Assembly (NCBI GenBank): GCA_018399285.1
Contig: JAGYOW010000017.1
Coordinates: 1-63,585 of the forward strand
Reading direction: 5' to 3'
DNA from: Desulfotignum sp.
Lineage (GTDB): Bacteria; Desulfobacterota; Desulfobacteria; Desulfobacterales; Desulfobacteraceae
Length of the DNA: 63,585 nucleotides
Below, in pieces: positions 45,057 through 54,410 of this stretch (positions within the stretch are counted from its first letter, which is position 1; every line of letters begins with the position of its first letter). Position numbers and translations under genes: made by a program. The notes under the pieces are model-generated. The model was not told the origin of the DNA and did not search any database. It worked only from the letters and a program-made list of their open reading frames with translations.

Positions 45057-48000
45057 ATGACATTTTTCAGACACTCAGTGCTTTTCCTTGTGGCGGCATG
45101 GATGGGGATGATCACCCCGGTCTGTTCCTTTTCCGGTGAGACCGGCCCCCGATCGGTGCTGATCCTGAACTCCTATCATGAGGATTTCAAATGGAGCGCC
45201 TCCCAGGTAAGTGCCGCCAAAACGGTGCTGCACGATGCGTTTAAGGACGTGGAACTGTTCGTGGAATATATGGATACCAAGCGATTCTATGATGACGGGT
45301 ATCTGGACGCGCTGTTTCAGATATATCAGCGCAAATATTTTCGCATGGCCCTGGATGCCGTGATCACCACGGACGACAATGCCCTGTGGTTTGCTTTGGC
45401 CCATCGATCAGACCTGTTCAGGGACATCCCCGTCTCTTTCTGCGGGATCAATAATTATGATGAAGGACTGCTGAACAGGCACGCCCGGGTCACAGGGGTG
45501 GTGGAGGTGCTGGATGTCGCCCCGACCATCGACCTGGCGTTGACCCTGCATCCGAAGACCCGCCGGGTTGCCGTGGTGGCGGACAGCACGCCCACGGGCA
45601 TGGGGCAACTCAAGGATGTTCAGGCGGCGGCCCGGAATTTTCCGGACATTGAATTCACCTATCTGCAGGGAAAAGACCTTTCCCATGAAGACCTGTTCAA
45701 GGCTCTGGAGACTCTGCCTTTGGACACGGTGGTACTGCTGACGGTGTGGCTGCGAGACCGGCATGATGCCTACCTGTCTCCGGAACAGGGCGGTCCCCTG
45801 ATTTCCGGTCACAGCGCGGTGCCGGTCTATGGCATCATCGATATGTATTTCGGCACCGGGATTGTGGGCGGCAAGCTTCTAAATTCCATGTCCCACGGCA
45901 GGATAGCTGCTGAAAAAGCCGTGACCCTGATGACCGACCCCCTCCCGGAAAATCTGCCCGTGGTCAAAACCAGCATCAATCCCTATATGTTTGATTTCGC
46001 TCAGCTCAAGCGGTGGCAAATTCCCATGGATCGGCTGCCGGAGAACCGTGTGGTCATCAACCAGCCGGTATCCCTTTATGACCGGCACAAGATCCTGATC
46101 TATTCCGTGCTGGGGGTGTTTGTTGTGCTGGTGGTGCTGATCGGGTATCTGGCCGTCAATATCGCCCACCGGAAAAATGCGGAGCAGCTGTTGACCGCTT
46201 CGGAGCGCAAATGGCGGGATGTCCTGGTGAAAACGCCCCAGATCGGTGTGGGCTTAGACCGGAACGCCACCATTGTGTTTGCCAACCATAGTCTGCTGAA
46301 ACTGACCGGGTGGGCTGAAGCCGAGGTGATCGGGCAAAACTGGTTTGACCTTTTCGTTCCGGAACCGGTGAGAGAAGCGGTCCGGCACGTGTTTGACACG
46401 GTCATGGCCACCAGAGATACCCAGGCCCTGTCCAGTTATGAAAACGAAATTATCACCCGGTCCGGGGAATACCGGTATATTGCGTGGTCCAATGTGGTGA
46501 CCCTGGATACCCAGGGGGAGGTGGTGGACGTGACATGTCTGGGCATCGATCTGACCGAGCGCCGGACCTGGGAACAGGCGCTCCGGGAAAGCGAGGCGGC
46601 CCACCGGTCCATCCTGGCCGCCATGGATGATGCCATTTACATCACTTCACCGGATTTTCGTATTGAATACATGAACCCGTCCATGATCGAGAAAATCGGC
46701 CGGGACGCCACCGGGGAAACCTGTTTTCGGGCCATCCACGGCCTGAATGCCCAGTGCCGCTGGTGCCGGTATGACGAAGTCCTTGCCGGGCAGGTGGTCA
46801 AAACGGAATTCGACCAGCTGGAGGACGGCCGGACCTATTACATTTCCTATGCACCGGTGCGCAAGGCAGACGGCTCCGTGTCCAAACTCTCGGTTTACCG
46901 GGATATCACCGAGATGAAACAGCTGGAAATCCGGATGCAGCAGGCCCAGAAAATGGAGTCCCTCGGCAGCCTGGCCGGCGGCATTGCCCATGATTTCAAC
47001 AACCTGCTGTTTCCGATCATCGGCCTGTCTGAAATGATGCTGGCGGATATGACCCCCGGCACGCCGGAACATGAGAACACTCAGGAGATCCTGCGGGCCG
47101 GTCGGCGGGGCAAGGAACTGGTCAAACAGATCCTGACCTTCAGCCGCCGGAACGAATCTCAGCGCATGCCGGTCCGGTTTGATGTGGTCCTCAAGGAGGT
47201 GATCAAGCTGTGCCGGGCCACCATTCCGTCGGACATCGCCATCATCCGGGATATTCAGCCCGATTGCGGCATGATCCTGGCCGATCCCACCCAGCTGCAT
47301 CAGATCGCCATGAACCTGATCACCAATGCCTATCACGCGGTGGCGCTTTCCAGCGGCAAAATCCATGTGTCCCTGACATCGGTGACGGCCATGCCGCAGG
47401 ACCTGGCGCCCCTGGTCGACAAACCCAATGCCCCGGCCCCGGGTCCTTATGTCCGGTTTTCCGTGTCAGACAATGGGTGCGGGGTGGATCCCGGGAGTCT
47501 AAAAAAAATTTTCGATCCCTATTTCACCACCAAGGAACCGGGCCGGGGCACCGGGCTTGGCCTGTCCGTGGTCCTGGGGATCGTCAGACAGTGTAAGGGA
47601 GATGTCACGGTCCACACCGAACTGGGAAAGGGCAGCACGTTCGATGTGTATCTGCCGGTCATTTCCGATGAGGCCAAAGAAGACCCGGCCGAAAAAAAAG
47701 AGTCTCTGGCCGAAGGAAACGAACACATTCTGGTGGTGGATGATGAACCGGTGATCGTTGAAATGCTGCAGCAGGCCCTGGAACGCCTGGGATACCGGGT
47801 CACGGGATTTTCCGCCAGCATGGAGGCCCTGGCAGCGTTTCGACAGAATCCGGCCGGGTTCGACCTGGTGCTGGCGGACATGGCCATGCCCGGTATGAAC
47901 GGGGAACAGCTGGTTAGAGAAATGACCGCGGTCTGTCCGGATATTCCCGTGATCATCTGCACGGGTTTCAGTGAACGCTTGAACAGGGATATTGCCGCGG

Positions 48001-48107
48001 ATCTGGGAATCAAAGGCCTGCTGCTCAAGCCGGTGATCCTGTCCGACCTGGCCGATATGGTCCGCCGGGTTCTGGACGGGGCGGGAGAGCTGGTTGAGAT
48101 CGCTTGA
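45057..48107 (+). CDS. Hybrid sensor histidine kinase with periplasmic ABC-type sensor domain
   Basis: A 1016-residue membrane sensor. Order: signal peptide; a periplasmic domain of the ABC-substrate-binding-like (ABC_sub_bind) family, about residues 25-330 (SVLILNSYHEDFKWSASQVS); a membrane helix (ILIYSVLGVFVVLVVLIGYL); two PAS domains, the second with a C-x-x-C (QCRWCRYDEV); the kinase core with the phospho-His in GGIAHDFNNLL and the G boxes (DNGCGVDPGS, GRGTGLGLSVV); and a C-terminal receiver (HILVVDDEPVIVEML, phospho-Asp in LVLADMAMPGMNGEQL). Such sensors detect small molecules outside the membrane. No output regulator is near. The bases just upstream (44975-45056) look like a leftover tail of another gene. 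Confidence 0.93.
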   Translation: MTFFRHSVLFLVAAWMGMITPVCSFSGETGPRSVLILNSYHEDFKWSASQVSAAKTVLHDAFKDVELFVEYMDTKRFYDDGYLDALFQIYQRKYFRMALDAVITTDDNALWFALAHRSDLFRDIPVSFCGINNYDEGLLNRHARVTGVVEVLDVAPTIDLALTLHPKTRRVAVVADSTPTGMGQLKDVQAAARNFPDIEFTYLQGKDLSHEDLFKALETLPLDTVVLLTVWLRDRHDAYLSPEQGGPLISGHSAVPVYGIIDMYFGTGIVGGKLLNSMSHGRIAAEKAVTLMTDPLPENLPVVKTSINPYMFDFAQLKRWQIPMDRLPENRVVINQPVSLYDRHKILIYSVLGVFVVLVVLIGYLAVNIAHRKNAEQLLTASERKWRDVLVKTPQIGVGLDRNATIVFANHSLLKLTGWAEAEVIGQNWFDLFVPEPVREAVRHVFDTVMATRDTQALSSYENEIITRSGEYRYIAWSNVVTLDTQGEVVDVTCLGIDLTERRTWEQALRESEAAHRSILAAMDDAIYITSPDFRIEYMNPSMIEKIGRDATGETCFRAIHGLNAQCRWCRYDEVLAGQVVKTEFDQLEDGRTYYISYAPVRKADGSVSKLSVYRDITEMKQLEIRMQQAQKMESLGSLAGGIAHDFNNLLFPIIGLSEMMLADMTPGTPEHENTQEILRAGRRGKELVKQILTFSRRNESQRMPVRFDVVLKEVIKLCRATIPSDIAIIRDIQPDCGMILADPTQLHQIAMNLITNAYHAVALSSGKIHVSLTSVTAMPQDLAPLVDKPNAPAPGPYVRFSVSDNGCGVDPGSLKKIFDPYFTTKEPGRGTGLGLSVVLGIVRQCKGDVTVHTELGKGSTFDVYLPVISDEAKEDPAEKKESLAEGNEHILVVDDEPVIVEMLQQALERLGYRVTGFSASMEALAAFRQNPAGFDLVLADMAMPGMNGEQLVREMTAVCPDIPVIICTGFSERLNRDIAADLGIKGLLLKPVILSDLADMVRRVLDGAGELVEIA

Positions 48108-48163
48108 AACAGGGGTGCCGCTAAGGAATAGATAGAAAAAAAGAGCTGGATGGAGAAAACAGG

Positions 48164-48546
48164 ATGGATGACAAAGATAAAATGCTGAATGCATTTAAAC
48201 GCGCGCTTCTGGATGTGGACCGGCTGGCGGCCAGACAGGTGATGGAACAAAGGGGCCGGGATATGCGGCCCATACAATTTGCTGAAAAGGTGGTTCTGCC
48301 GGCTCTGGAACAGATGGGTGCCGGTTGGCAGGACGGCTCTCTGGCCCTGTCCCAGGTGTACATGGCCGGCCGGATCTGTGAAGAACTCATTGACGAGATG
48401 CTGCCGCCGGCAGATCCTTGATTGTGGGCGGGGCCCCGTTCCGGTTTGACGATCAGTTGTGGCAGACGGTAGGCACAAACGTCATGTGCGAAAACGCGTC
48501 AGATGTTGTTCCCGCCATTGAAAAAATGATGGAGGAAAAAACCTGA
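48164..48546 (+). pseudogene. Corrinoid (B12-binding) protein with internal deletion
   Basis: Residues 1-83 are the helical cap of a methyltransferase corrinoid protein (AFKRALLDVDRLAARQVMEQ, LPALEQMGAGWQDGSLALSQ, VYMAGRICEELIDEMLPPAD). The text then jumps at about 48418, with a frame change, to the very end of such a protein (LIVGGAPFRFDDQLWQTVGT and VVPAIEKMMEE). The Rossmann part with the D-x-H-x-x-G cobalamin motif, about 90 residues, is missing, so B12 cannot be bound. A corrinoid methyltransferase remnant follows at once, showing the pair was once a methyl-transfer module. Confidence 0.85.
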
Positions 48547-48557
48547 ACCAGGTATCG

Positions 48558-49225
48558 ATGACATCCATGCAGCGGGTTTTGACCACCCTGGGACACCGGG
48601 AGCCGGACCGTGCCGGATGTTGAAAACACCCCGTGCCTGGCCCGGGTCCTGGCCGCCACCCGGGGGCTCAGGGACCGTGTCCGGGATCAGGTGCCCATTA
48701 TCGGGGTGGTGATGTCCCCGTTTTCCCTGCCGGTCATGCAGATGGGATTTGACCGGTACCTGGATCTGATGTTTGAGCAGCCGGACCTGTTTTCACACCT
48801 GATGAAAATCAATCAGGCGTTCTGCATCCAGTGGGCCAATGCCCAGCTGGCAGCCGGTGCCACGGCCATCTGCTATTTTGATCCCGTGTCCTCCACCACC
48901 ATCACCACCCGAAAGATGTATTTGAAAACCGGGTTTGAGGTCGCTTGTCAGACCCTGGCACAGATCAACGGGCCCACCGCCACCCACATGGCCTCGGGCC
49001 GGTGTCTGCCCATTGTCCAGGATATTGCGGACACCGGCACCGCCGCAGTCGGGGTCAGCTGTCTGGAGGATATCCGGGCCGTTAAAGCGGCCTGCAAAAA
49101 CAAACTGACCGTGATGGGCAATCTGAACGGCATTGAAATGCGGCGGTGGTCCGGTGAACAGGCAGAAAACCATGTCAGAGATCTCATTGCAAAAGCCGGT
49201 GCCGGCAGCGGATTTCCCAATATGC
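48558..49225 (+). pseudogene. MtaA/CmuA-type corrinoid:thiol or tetrahydrofolate methyltransferase (uroporphyrinogen decarboxylase fold), deleted
   Basis: It opens with MTSMQRVLTTLGHREPDR, the standard N-terminus of the MtaA/MtbA family, then jumps with a frame change at about 48610 to the second third of the protein: QVPIIGVVMSPFSLPVMQMG, LMKINQAFCIQWANAQLAAG, ICYFDPVSSTTITTRK, ATHMASGRCLPIVQDIADTG and LTVMGNLNGIEMRRWS. The zinc-binding C-terminal end is replaced after about 49222 by sequence of a different gene (the GAF protein in another frame). Two deletion joints, so non-functional. Together with the corrinoid protein, it is the trace of a methylamine, glycine-betaine or methoxy-compound system. 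Confidence 0.82.
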
Positions 49226-49226
49226 C

Positions 49227-49874
49227 ATGGCTTTTGATCTGCTCACCCGAATCGCCCATGCTGCCACGGAAAAAGAGGTGATAGACAATATCCTTCAGGT
49301 GTTTGACCTGCTTTTTTCGCCCCGGACTTTGTTTTATGCGGCCCTGAACCATGACCGGCAGGTGGACCGGGTCTATTTTCTGTCGCCGATGAAAGACGCA
49401 GTGCCCGCCATTCAAACCCGGTTGTCCGGTTTCAGTCGCCGATACGCCTGGACGGATTCGGGCAATGGATTTCAAATAATGATCCGTTATAATAAAACGG
49501 ATCTGGGAGTTATTGAAATCGATGATGTCCATTTTCCTGATGAAAAGGAACGGTATCTGAGCTTAAGTCTTTCCATCACCGAGGTCTGCGGTCTGGCCAT
49601 TGAAAATGCCAAGCGGTATCAGACCATCCGGGATGCTGAAAACCAGCTGAGAACAGAAAAGGAAAAACTGGAAAAAGCGTTGTCCGAGGTCAAGACCCTG
49701 AGCGGGTTGATCCCCATCTGCAGCCACTGCAAAAAAATCCGGGATGACAAGGGTTACTGGAACCAGGTGGAAGCCTATATCTCGCAGCACTCGGATGCGA
49801 AATTCAGCCACGGCATCTGCCAGGACTGTCTGAAATTGCATTATGCCGATTATATGCCAAAAACCAAGGAATAA
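49227..49874 (+). CDS. GAF-domain sensor with CSHCKKIRDDKGYW C-terminal module (front missing)
   Basis: A 215-residue open frame. Residues 1-125 look like the later part of a GAF domain (IAHAATEKEVIDNILQVFDL, LSLSITEVCGLAIENAKRYQ), then a coiled coil, then the Cys-rich module SGLIPICSHCKKIRDDKGYW through GICQDCLKLHYAD. The frame starts within a few bases of the end of the methyltransferase remnant, with no ribosome site, so the front of this gene was most likely lost in the same deletion. The remaining frame is clean, but expression is doubtful. Confidence 0.6.
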   Translation: MAFDLLTRIAHAATEKEVIDNILQVFDLLFSPRTLFYAALNHDRQVDRVYFLSPMKDAVPAIQTRLSGFSRRYAWTDSGNGFQIMIRYNKTDLGVIEIDDVHFPDEKERYLSLSLSITEVCGLAIENAKRYQTIRDAENQLRTEKEKLEKALSEVKTLSGLIPICSHCKKIRDDKGYWNQVEAYISQHSDAKFSHGICQDCLKLHYADYMPKTKE

Positions 49875-49909
49875 CCTGCATCATATCCGGCGTGACAAAT
49901 AAATTTTCC

Positions 49910-49939
49910 TTGACATACCCTGTTTTCCTATTCTAGTAT
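49910..49939 (+). promoter_or_regulatory. Sigma-70-type promoter of the dctPQM operon
   Basis: TTGACA at 49910-49915, 18 bases, TAGTAT at 49934-49939, 75 nt before the dctP start. The -35 is consensus. The leader of about 65 nt shows no clear structure. Confidence 0.6.
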
Positions 49940-50013
49940 GAGCGGATTGGGGTTGACAGGCAGGTGAAATTCGCCTGCGTTGACATTTAAAATTTGTGAA
50001 GGAGATTCAAACG

Positions 50014-51030
50014 ATGAAAAAAATGATTCGCCGCAGTATTGCTGTGTTGTGCGTGCTGGCTTTTGCCGGATCTGCCGTTTTCGTGCAGACCGCTTTTGCC
50101 GCAGAATTGCCTGAACTGAACCTGAAGGTATCCCAGGCCATGATGCCCAAGACCAGCCTGACCCATCAGCTGATTGAAGAATTTGCTGCCAATGTCACCG
50201 AGCGGACTGATGGCAAAGTGACTTTCAAGATTTTCGGCCCTGAGATCGGGGACTGGACCGAACTGGAGCGCATGACCAAACGCGGGGCCGTGGATATGCA
50301 GTTCAACGCATTTGACACCGGCCTGGATGCCCGGTGGAACTTTTTCACCCTGCCGTTCATGGTATCCAACTGGGACCAGGTCAGAAAAGTGTTCAGCAAA
50401 GGCGGTATTATCACGGAACTGGGCGAAAAATGGGCCGAAGAAAAAGGCCTGTACTACTTAGGTCCCTGGCTGAACAACCTGGCCAGTTTGGGGATGCAGG
50501 ACAAAGTGGTCACCAATGAAGCCGATGCCAAGGGTTTGAAAATCCGGGTGCCGCCCATTGATACCTATCGCTGCTTTGTGGATAAAATGGGATTCTCTCC
50601 GGTGACCATTCCCTGGGCCGAAGCCCCGACCGCCGTGGCCACGGGCCTGGTGGACGGCTGGGTGGGTTCCGGTGCCGTGTACATGTATGATTTGTTCCGG
50701 GATGTGGCCAAAGTCATGGTCGTGACCTATGACAGCCCGGAAACCTGGCATGTCACATACAACCTGAAAAAATGGCAGAAACTGCCGGAAGCCTATCAGA
50801 CCATCATTACCGAGGAAGTGGAAAAAGTCATCGACAAACACCTGGATCTGGTGGAAAAAGAAGAGATGGACAATCAGGCCAAACTGATCGAGGCCGGTTG
50901 GCAGATCGTGGTTCCCACGGACGAGGAAATGGCGGCATGGAAAGAAAGCTGCCTGGAATGCTGGGATAGCTATGAAGAGATCGTCGGCAAGGAAAATATC
51001 GAAAAACTGCTGGAAGAAGTCAACCAATAG
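50014..51030 (+). CDS. dctP: TRAP transporter substrate-binding protein DctP
   Basis: A 338-residue periplasmic receptor of a DctPQM tripartite transporter, which imports organic acids with a sodium or proton gradient. Signal peptide MKKMIRRSIAVLCVLAFAGS, cleaved near AFA-AEL. Receptor motifs follow: LKVSQAMMPKTSLTHQLIEE, DGKVTFKIFGPEIG, and the ligand-site helix RVPPIDTYRCFVDKMGFSPV with Arg at its start. The start at 50014 is chosen over GTG 49996 because AAGGAG lies between them. A strong hairpin follows before dctQ, which would give an excess of this receptor over the membrane parts. Ligand unknown. Confidence 0.92.
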   Translation: MKKMIRRSIAVLCVLAFAGSAVFVQTAFAAELPELNLKVSQAMMPKTSLTHQLIEEFAANVTERTDGKVTFKIFGPEIGDWTELERMTKRGAVDMQFNAFDTGLDARWNFFTLPFMVSNWDQVRKVFSKGGIITELGEKWAEEKGLYYLGPWLNNLASLGMQDKVVTNEADAKGLKIRVPPIDTYRCFVDKMGFSPVTIPWAEAPTAVATGLVDGWVGSGAVYMYDLFRDVAKVMVVTYDSPETWHVTYNLKKWQKLPEAYQTIITEEVEKVIDKHLDLVEKEEMDNQAKLIEAGWQIVVPTDEEMAAWKESCLECWDSYEEIVGKENIEKLLEEVNQ

Positions 51031-51050
51031 TCCGGTATGATTAATTTTGT

Positions 51051-51091
51051 GCTGCCGCCCGCAACTGGTTTTCGGGCGGCAGCGTTTTTTT
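51051..51091 (+). terminator. Rho-independent terminator/attenuator after dctP
   Basis: Perfect 10-bp GC-rich stem (51051-51060 GCTGCCGCCC with 51074-51083), 13-nt loop, then GTTTTTTT. Placed 20 nt after dctP and 26 nt before dctQ, so most transcripts should end after the receptor gene while some read through to the permease genes. Confidence 0.9.
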
Positions 51092-51116
51092 AACAGCACC
51101 TGTATGAGATCCAAAA

Positions 51117-51635
51117 ATGACACATGATACCATGAACGCCTCCAATCCCCTTCACCGGGCCGGACTGATCCTGGTTAAGATTCAGCGGTTTTTTCTGTTT
51201 TATCTGTTTTTGGTGCTGGTGGTGGCCATGCTGTTTGAGCTGCTGGTCCGGTTTTTTCTGAAACAGTCCATTTTCGGGCTATCGGATTTCATCGGATTTG
51301 CATCCGTGTGGCTCTATGCCATCGGCGCGGCCCTGGCTTCCTATGACCGCACCCATATCAAGGCGGAATTTGTGAACGTATTTGCCAAATCCCCCCGGGT
51401 CAGAAACATGTGCCGGCTTGTGAGCGCCCTGGTTTCTGCGGGCATGTCCGTGATTTTCACCAAATGGAGCTGGGATCTGTGCGTCTACAGCGTGTCCGTG
51501 GGGGAAGTCACCCAGGCCTATCCCGTGCCCAAGGTGATTTTCCAGTCTTCTTTTTTTGTGGGCGGCATTCTCATGGTGATCTATTTTCTGTGGGAAGCAG
51601 TGGACTGCTGGAATGATTTTAAAAACAATGCATGA
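51117..51635 (+). CDS. dctQ: TRAP transporter small permease DctQ
   Basis: A 172-residue small membrane subunit with four hydrophobic helices (FFLFYLFLVLVVAMLFELLV, FIGFASVWLYAIGAALASYD, and two more). The ASYDRTHIKAEF after the second helix fits the DctQ family. It joins DctM to form the transport unit. The next gene follows after 55 nt. Confidence 0.92.
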   Translation: MTHDTMNASNPLHRAGLILVKIQRFFLFYLFLVLVVAMLFELLVRFFLKQSIFGLSDFIGFASVWLYAIGAALASYDRTHIKAEFVNVFAKSPRVRNMCRLVSALVSAGMSVIFTKWSWDLCVYSVSVGEVTQAYPVPKVIFQSSFFVGGILMVIYFLWEAVDCWNDFKNNA

Positions 51636-51690
51636 CCGGTTCGAAAAACAGACCCGTCCTGCTTCAGAATATCGAATATAGAGGAATCCC

Positions 51691-52992
51691 ATGGAATTTG
51701 TTCTGATCGGTTTTGCCGTCTGCCTGGTGCTCATTGTCATCGGTGTGCCCGTGGCCATGGCTTTCGGGGTGCTTACGGTCATGCTGCTGTATTTTTTCGG
51801 GCAGGATGCCGGGTATCTCATTGAAGTCACTTACAAAAAAGTGGATTCGGTCATCTTGTTTGCCGTGCCGTTGTTTATCCTGTTCGGCACGCTTTTGGAT
51901 GCCACGGGCCTTGCCAAGCGGCTCATCGATTTTGTGAATCTGCTGATGACCCGGTTCCGCAGTGCCTTAGGCGCCGTCACCGTGGTGACCACGGCGTTGT
52001 TCAGCTCTATTTCCGGCACGGATTCGGCTGCCATCGCCTGCATCGGCACGGTCATGATTCCGCGCCTGGTGGCCAAAGGGTATCACCGGGGCCATGCCAC
52101 AGCCCTGGTGGCATGTTCCGGTATTTTAGGCCAGCTGGTCCCCCCCAGCGTACCCATGATTTTTTACGCCATCATCACGGGATCTTCTATTTTAGGGGTG
52201 TGGTTCGCCACCCTGGGCCCGGCCATTCTCATTGTGATCATGTACTGCTTTCTCAATGCCTGGGCCGTGCGGAAAATGCCCATTGTGCCGGAAGAAAAAT
52301 TTGATTCTTTCGGCGAACAGATGACGCATATCACCAAAGCCGGGATTCACTGTATCCCGGTGCTGCTGCTGCCGTTTTTTATTTTCGGGTCCCTGTATTC
52401 GGGGTTGATCACGCCCACGGAAGTGGCGTTGATCGGGGTGTTTTATGTGCTGGCCTTGGGATTCTACTACCGGGCACTGACCTGGCAGGAGATCAAGATT
52501 GCTGCCATCAGCACGGCGGTCATCAGCGGGGCTGTGACCCTGATGTTCTATTTCACGGAAACCACCAGCAAGATTTTGATCCTGGAAGGGATCACGGATG
52601 AGCTGGGGGCCTGGGTGGTGGCCAACTCCCCGAACCAGGCCGTGACCCTGTTCATGCTCAACATAATTTTGCTGCTCCTGGGTATGATGATGAATGATCT
52701 GTCCGGCACAGTGCTGTCCGCCGGGCTCCTGTGGCCCATTGCATCAGCTGCCGGCGTGGATCCATACCATTTTGCCGCCATCACCGGGGTGAACCTGGGA
52801 CTGGGCACGGTCACACCGCCCACGGCCCCCATGCTGTTTCTGGCGGGCCGGATCGGTAACAGTTCGGCAGAAGAGTATATCAAGCCGGCCCTGGTGCTGA
52901 TGCTGGCCGGCATGGTGCCGGTGCTGCTGATCACCACCTACTGGCCGGACCTGTGCCTGTTCATTCCCAAAGCACTGGGGTTTATTAAATAA
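51691..52992 (+). CDS. dctM: TRAP transporter large permease DctM
   Basis: A 433-residue membrane transporter with about 12 helices (MEFVLIGFAVCLVLIVIGVP start). DctM signature text: AVPLFILFGTLLDATGLAKR, SSISGTDSAAIACIGTVMIP, ACSGILGQLVPPSVPMIFYA and VTPPTAPMLFLAGRIG. AGAGGAATCCC precedes the ATG. It ends the operon; a terminator follows. Confidence 0.95.
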   Translation: MEFVLIGFAVCLVLIVIGVPVAMAFGVLTVMLLYFFGQDAGYLIEVTYKKVDSVILFAVPLFILFGTLLDATGLAKRLIDFVNLLMTRFRSALGAVTVVTTALFSSISGTDSAAIACIGTVMIPRLVAKGYHRGHATALVACSGILGQLVPPSVPMIFYAIITGSSILGVWFATLGPAILIVIMYCFLNAWAVRKMPIVPEEKFDSFGEQMTHITKAGIHCIPVLLLPFFIFGSLYSGLITPTEVALIGVFYVLALGFYYRALTWQEIKIAAISTAVISGAVTLMFYFTETTSKILILEGITDELGAWVVANSPNQAVTLFMLNIILLLLGMMMNDLSGTVLSAGLLWPIASAAGVDPYHFAAITGVNLGLGTVTPPTAPMLFLAGRIGNSSAEEYIKPALVLMLAGMVPVLLITTYWPDLCLFIPKALGFIK

Positions 52993-53022
52993 GAAATTTG
53001 AATCAAAGGGATAATTAAACGG

Positions 53023-53054
53023 AAACCGGGCCGGAAGTGTGCCCGGTTTTTATT
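53023..53054 (+). terminator. Rho-independent terminator after dctM
   Basis: Stem AAACCGGGC (53023-53031) with GCCCGGTTT (53041-53049), 9-nt loop, then TTATT. Ends the dctPQM transcript 31 nt after dctM. Confidence 0.85.
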
Positions 53055-53087
53055 AACGCAACAAAGATATCGTAAGGATGATTATCA

Positions 53088-54395
53088 ATGGAAAACAAAT
53101 ATGATGCCATTGTCATCGGCGCCGGCATCATCGGCGCCTGCACCGGATTCGAGCTGGCCAAAAAAGGCCTGAAGGTGCTCAATGTGGACAAACTGCCGGA
53201 AGCGGGTCATGGCTCCACCTCAGGATCATGCGCCATTATCCGGCTGCACTATTCCACTCCGGACGGGGTGGCCATGGCCAGAGAAGGCTATTTCTACTGG
53301 GTGGACTGGGCCAAGTACTTAGGCACGGTGGATGAAACCGGGCTGGTGAAATACATCAACACCGGGTGCATGGTCATGAAAACCGAAAAAAACCATCACC
53401 TGGAAAAGGTCAGGGCCGCCCTGGATGAACTGAGTGTGCCTTACTGGGATTTCGGCCCCAAAGAGATCACGGAACTGCTTCCCATCCTGGACACCCGGGG
53501 ATTCGGTCCTCCTACGCTGCCCAATGATGCGCGTTTCGGCACCCCCACCCGGGAAGCCATTGCAGGCGCCCTGTACATTCCGGAATCGGGGTTGATTTCC
53601 GATCCCAAACAGTCCACCCACAACGTGCAGCGGGCTGCTGAAGCCAGGGGCGGGAAATTTCTGTTCAATGCCCGGGTGGCCGAGATCCGGAAAAAAGACA
53701 ACCAGGTCCAGGGCATTACGCTTTCGGACGGCACACAGATCGATGCCCCCGTGGTGATCAACGTGGCCGGACCCCACTCGTTTCAGATCAACCGCATGGC
53801 CGGCGTGGAAGACGAGATGAACATCAAGACAAGGGCCCTGCGCCAGGAGGTCTGCCATGTACCGGCTCCGGAGGGATTTGACTACAACCATTTGGGCACC
53901 ATTATCTCGGACGGGGATGTGGGATGCTATTCCAGACCGGAAGTGGGCAACAACATCCTGATCGGGTCAGAAGATCCGGAATGCGACACCCTGGAATATA
54001 TCGATGATCCGGACAACTACAACACCGACTTCACGGAACAGTGGACCACCCAGGTGATGAGAGAGGCCCAGCGGATCCCGGACATGCGCATTCCCAACAA
54101 ACCCAGCGGCATTGTGGACCTGTACGACTGCACCGACGACTGGATCCCCATCTATGACCGATCCAGCCTCAACGGATTCTACATGGCCGTGGGCACCAGC
54201 GGAAATCAGTTCAAGAACGCGCCTGTGGCGGGCGCGCTCATGGCCCAACTGGTGCAGGAAGTGGAAAACGGCCGGGATCATGACAAAGACCCGGTGCATT
54301 TTACCATGAAATACACCAAACGGCCCTGCAACATCGGGTTTTATTCCCGGTTGCGCAAAATCAATCCGGATTCCAGTTTTTCCGTGATCGGATAA
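53088..54395 (+). CDS. FAD-dependent oxidoreductase of the DAO (sarcosine/dimethylglycine oxidase) family
   Basis: A 435-residue flavoprotein: FAD fold AIVIGAGIIGACTGFELAKK, then HGSTSGSCAIIRLHYSTPDG, the typical N-terminal region of sarcosine-oxidase-beta-like enzymes; AKYLGTVDETGLVKY; RQEVCHVPAPEGFDYNHLGT; and the C-terminal FYMAVGTSGNQFKNAPVAGA. It oxidises a secondary or tertiary amine or amino acid; the acceptor in an anaerobe is more likely an electron carrier than oxygen. It stands after the TRAP operon, separated by a terminator, so it may use the compound imported by DctPQM, but this is only inference from position. Upstream corrinoid methyltransferase remnants would fit a former betaine or sarcosine pathway. 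Confidence 0.88.
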   Translation: MENKYDAIVIGAGIIGACTGFELAKKGLKVLNVDKLPEAGHGSTSGSCAIIRLHYSTPDGVAMAREGYFYWVDWAKYLGTVDETGLVKYINTGCMVMKTEKNHHLEKVRAALDELSVPYWDFGPKEITELLPILDTRGFGPPTLPNDARFGTPTREAIAGALYIPESGLISDPKQSTHNVQRAAEARGGKFLFNARVAEIRKKDNQVQGITLSDGTQIDAPVVINVAGPHSFQINRMAGVEDEMNIKTRALRQEVCHVPAPEGFDYNHLGTIISDGDVGCYSRPEVGNNILIGSEDPECDTLEYIDDPDNYNTDFTEQWTTQVMREAQRIPDMRIPNKPSGIVDLYDCTDDWIPIYDRSSLNGFYMAVGTSGNQFKNAPVAGALMAQLVQEVENGRDHDKDPVHFTMKYTKRPCNIGFYSRLRKINPDSSFSVIG

Positions 54396-54410
54396 ATGCC
54401 GGTATAAAAC

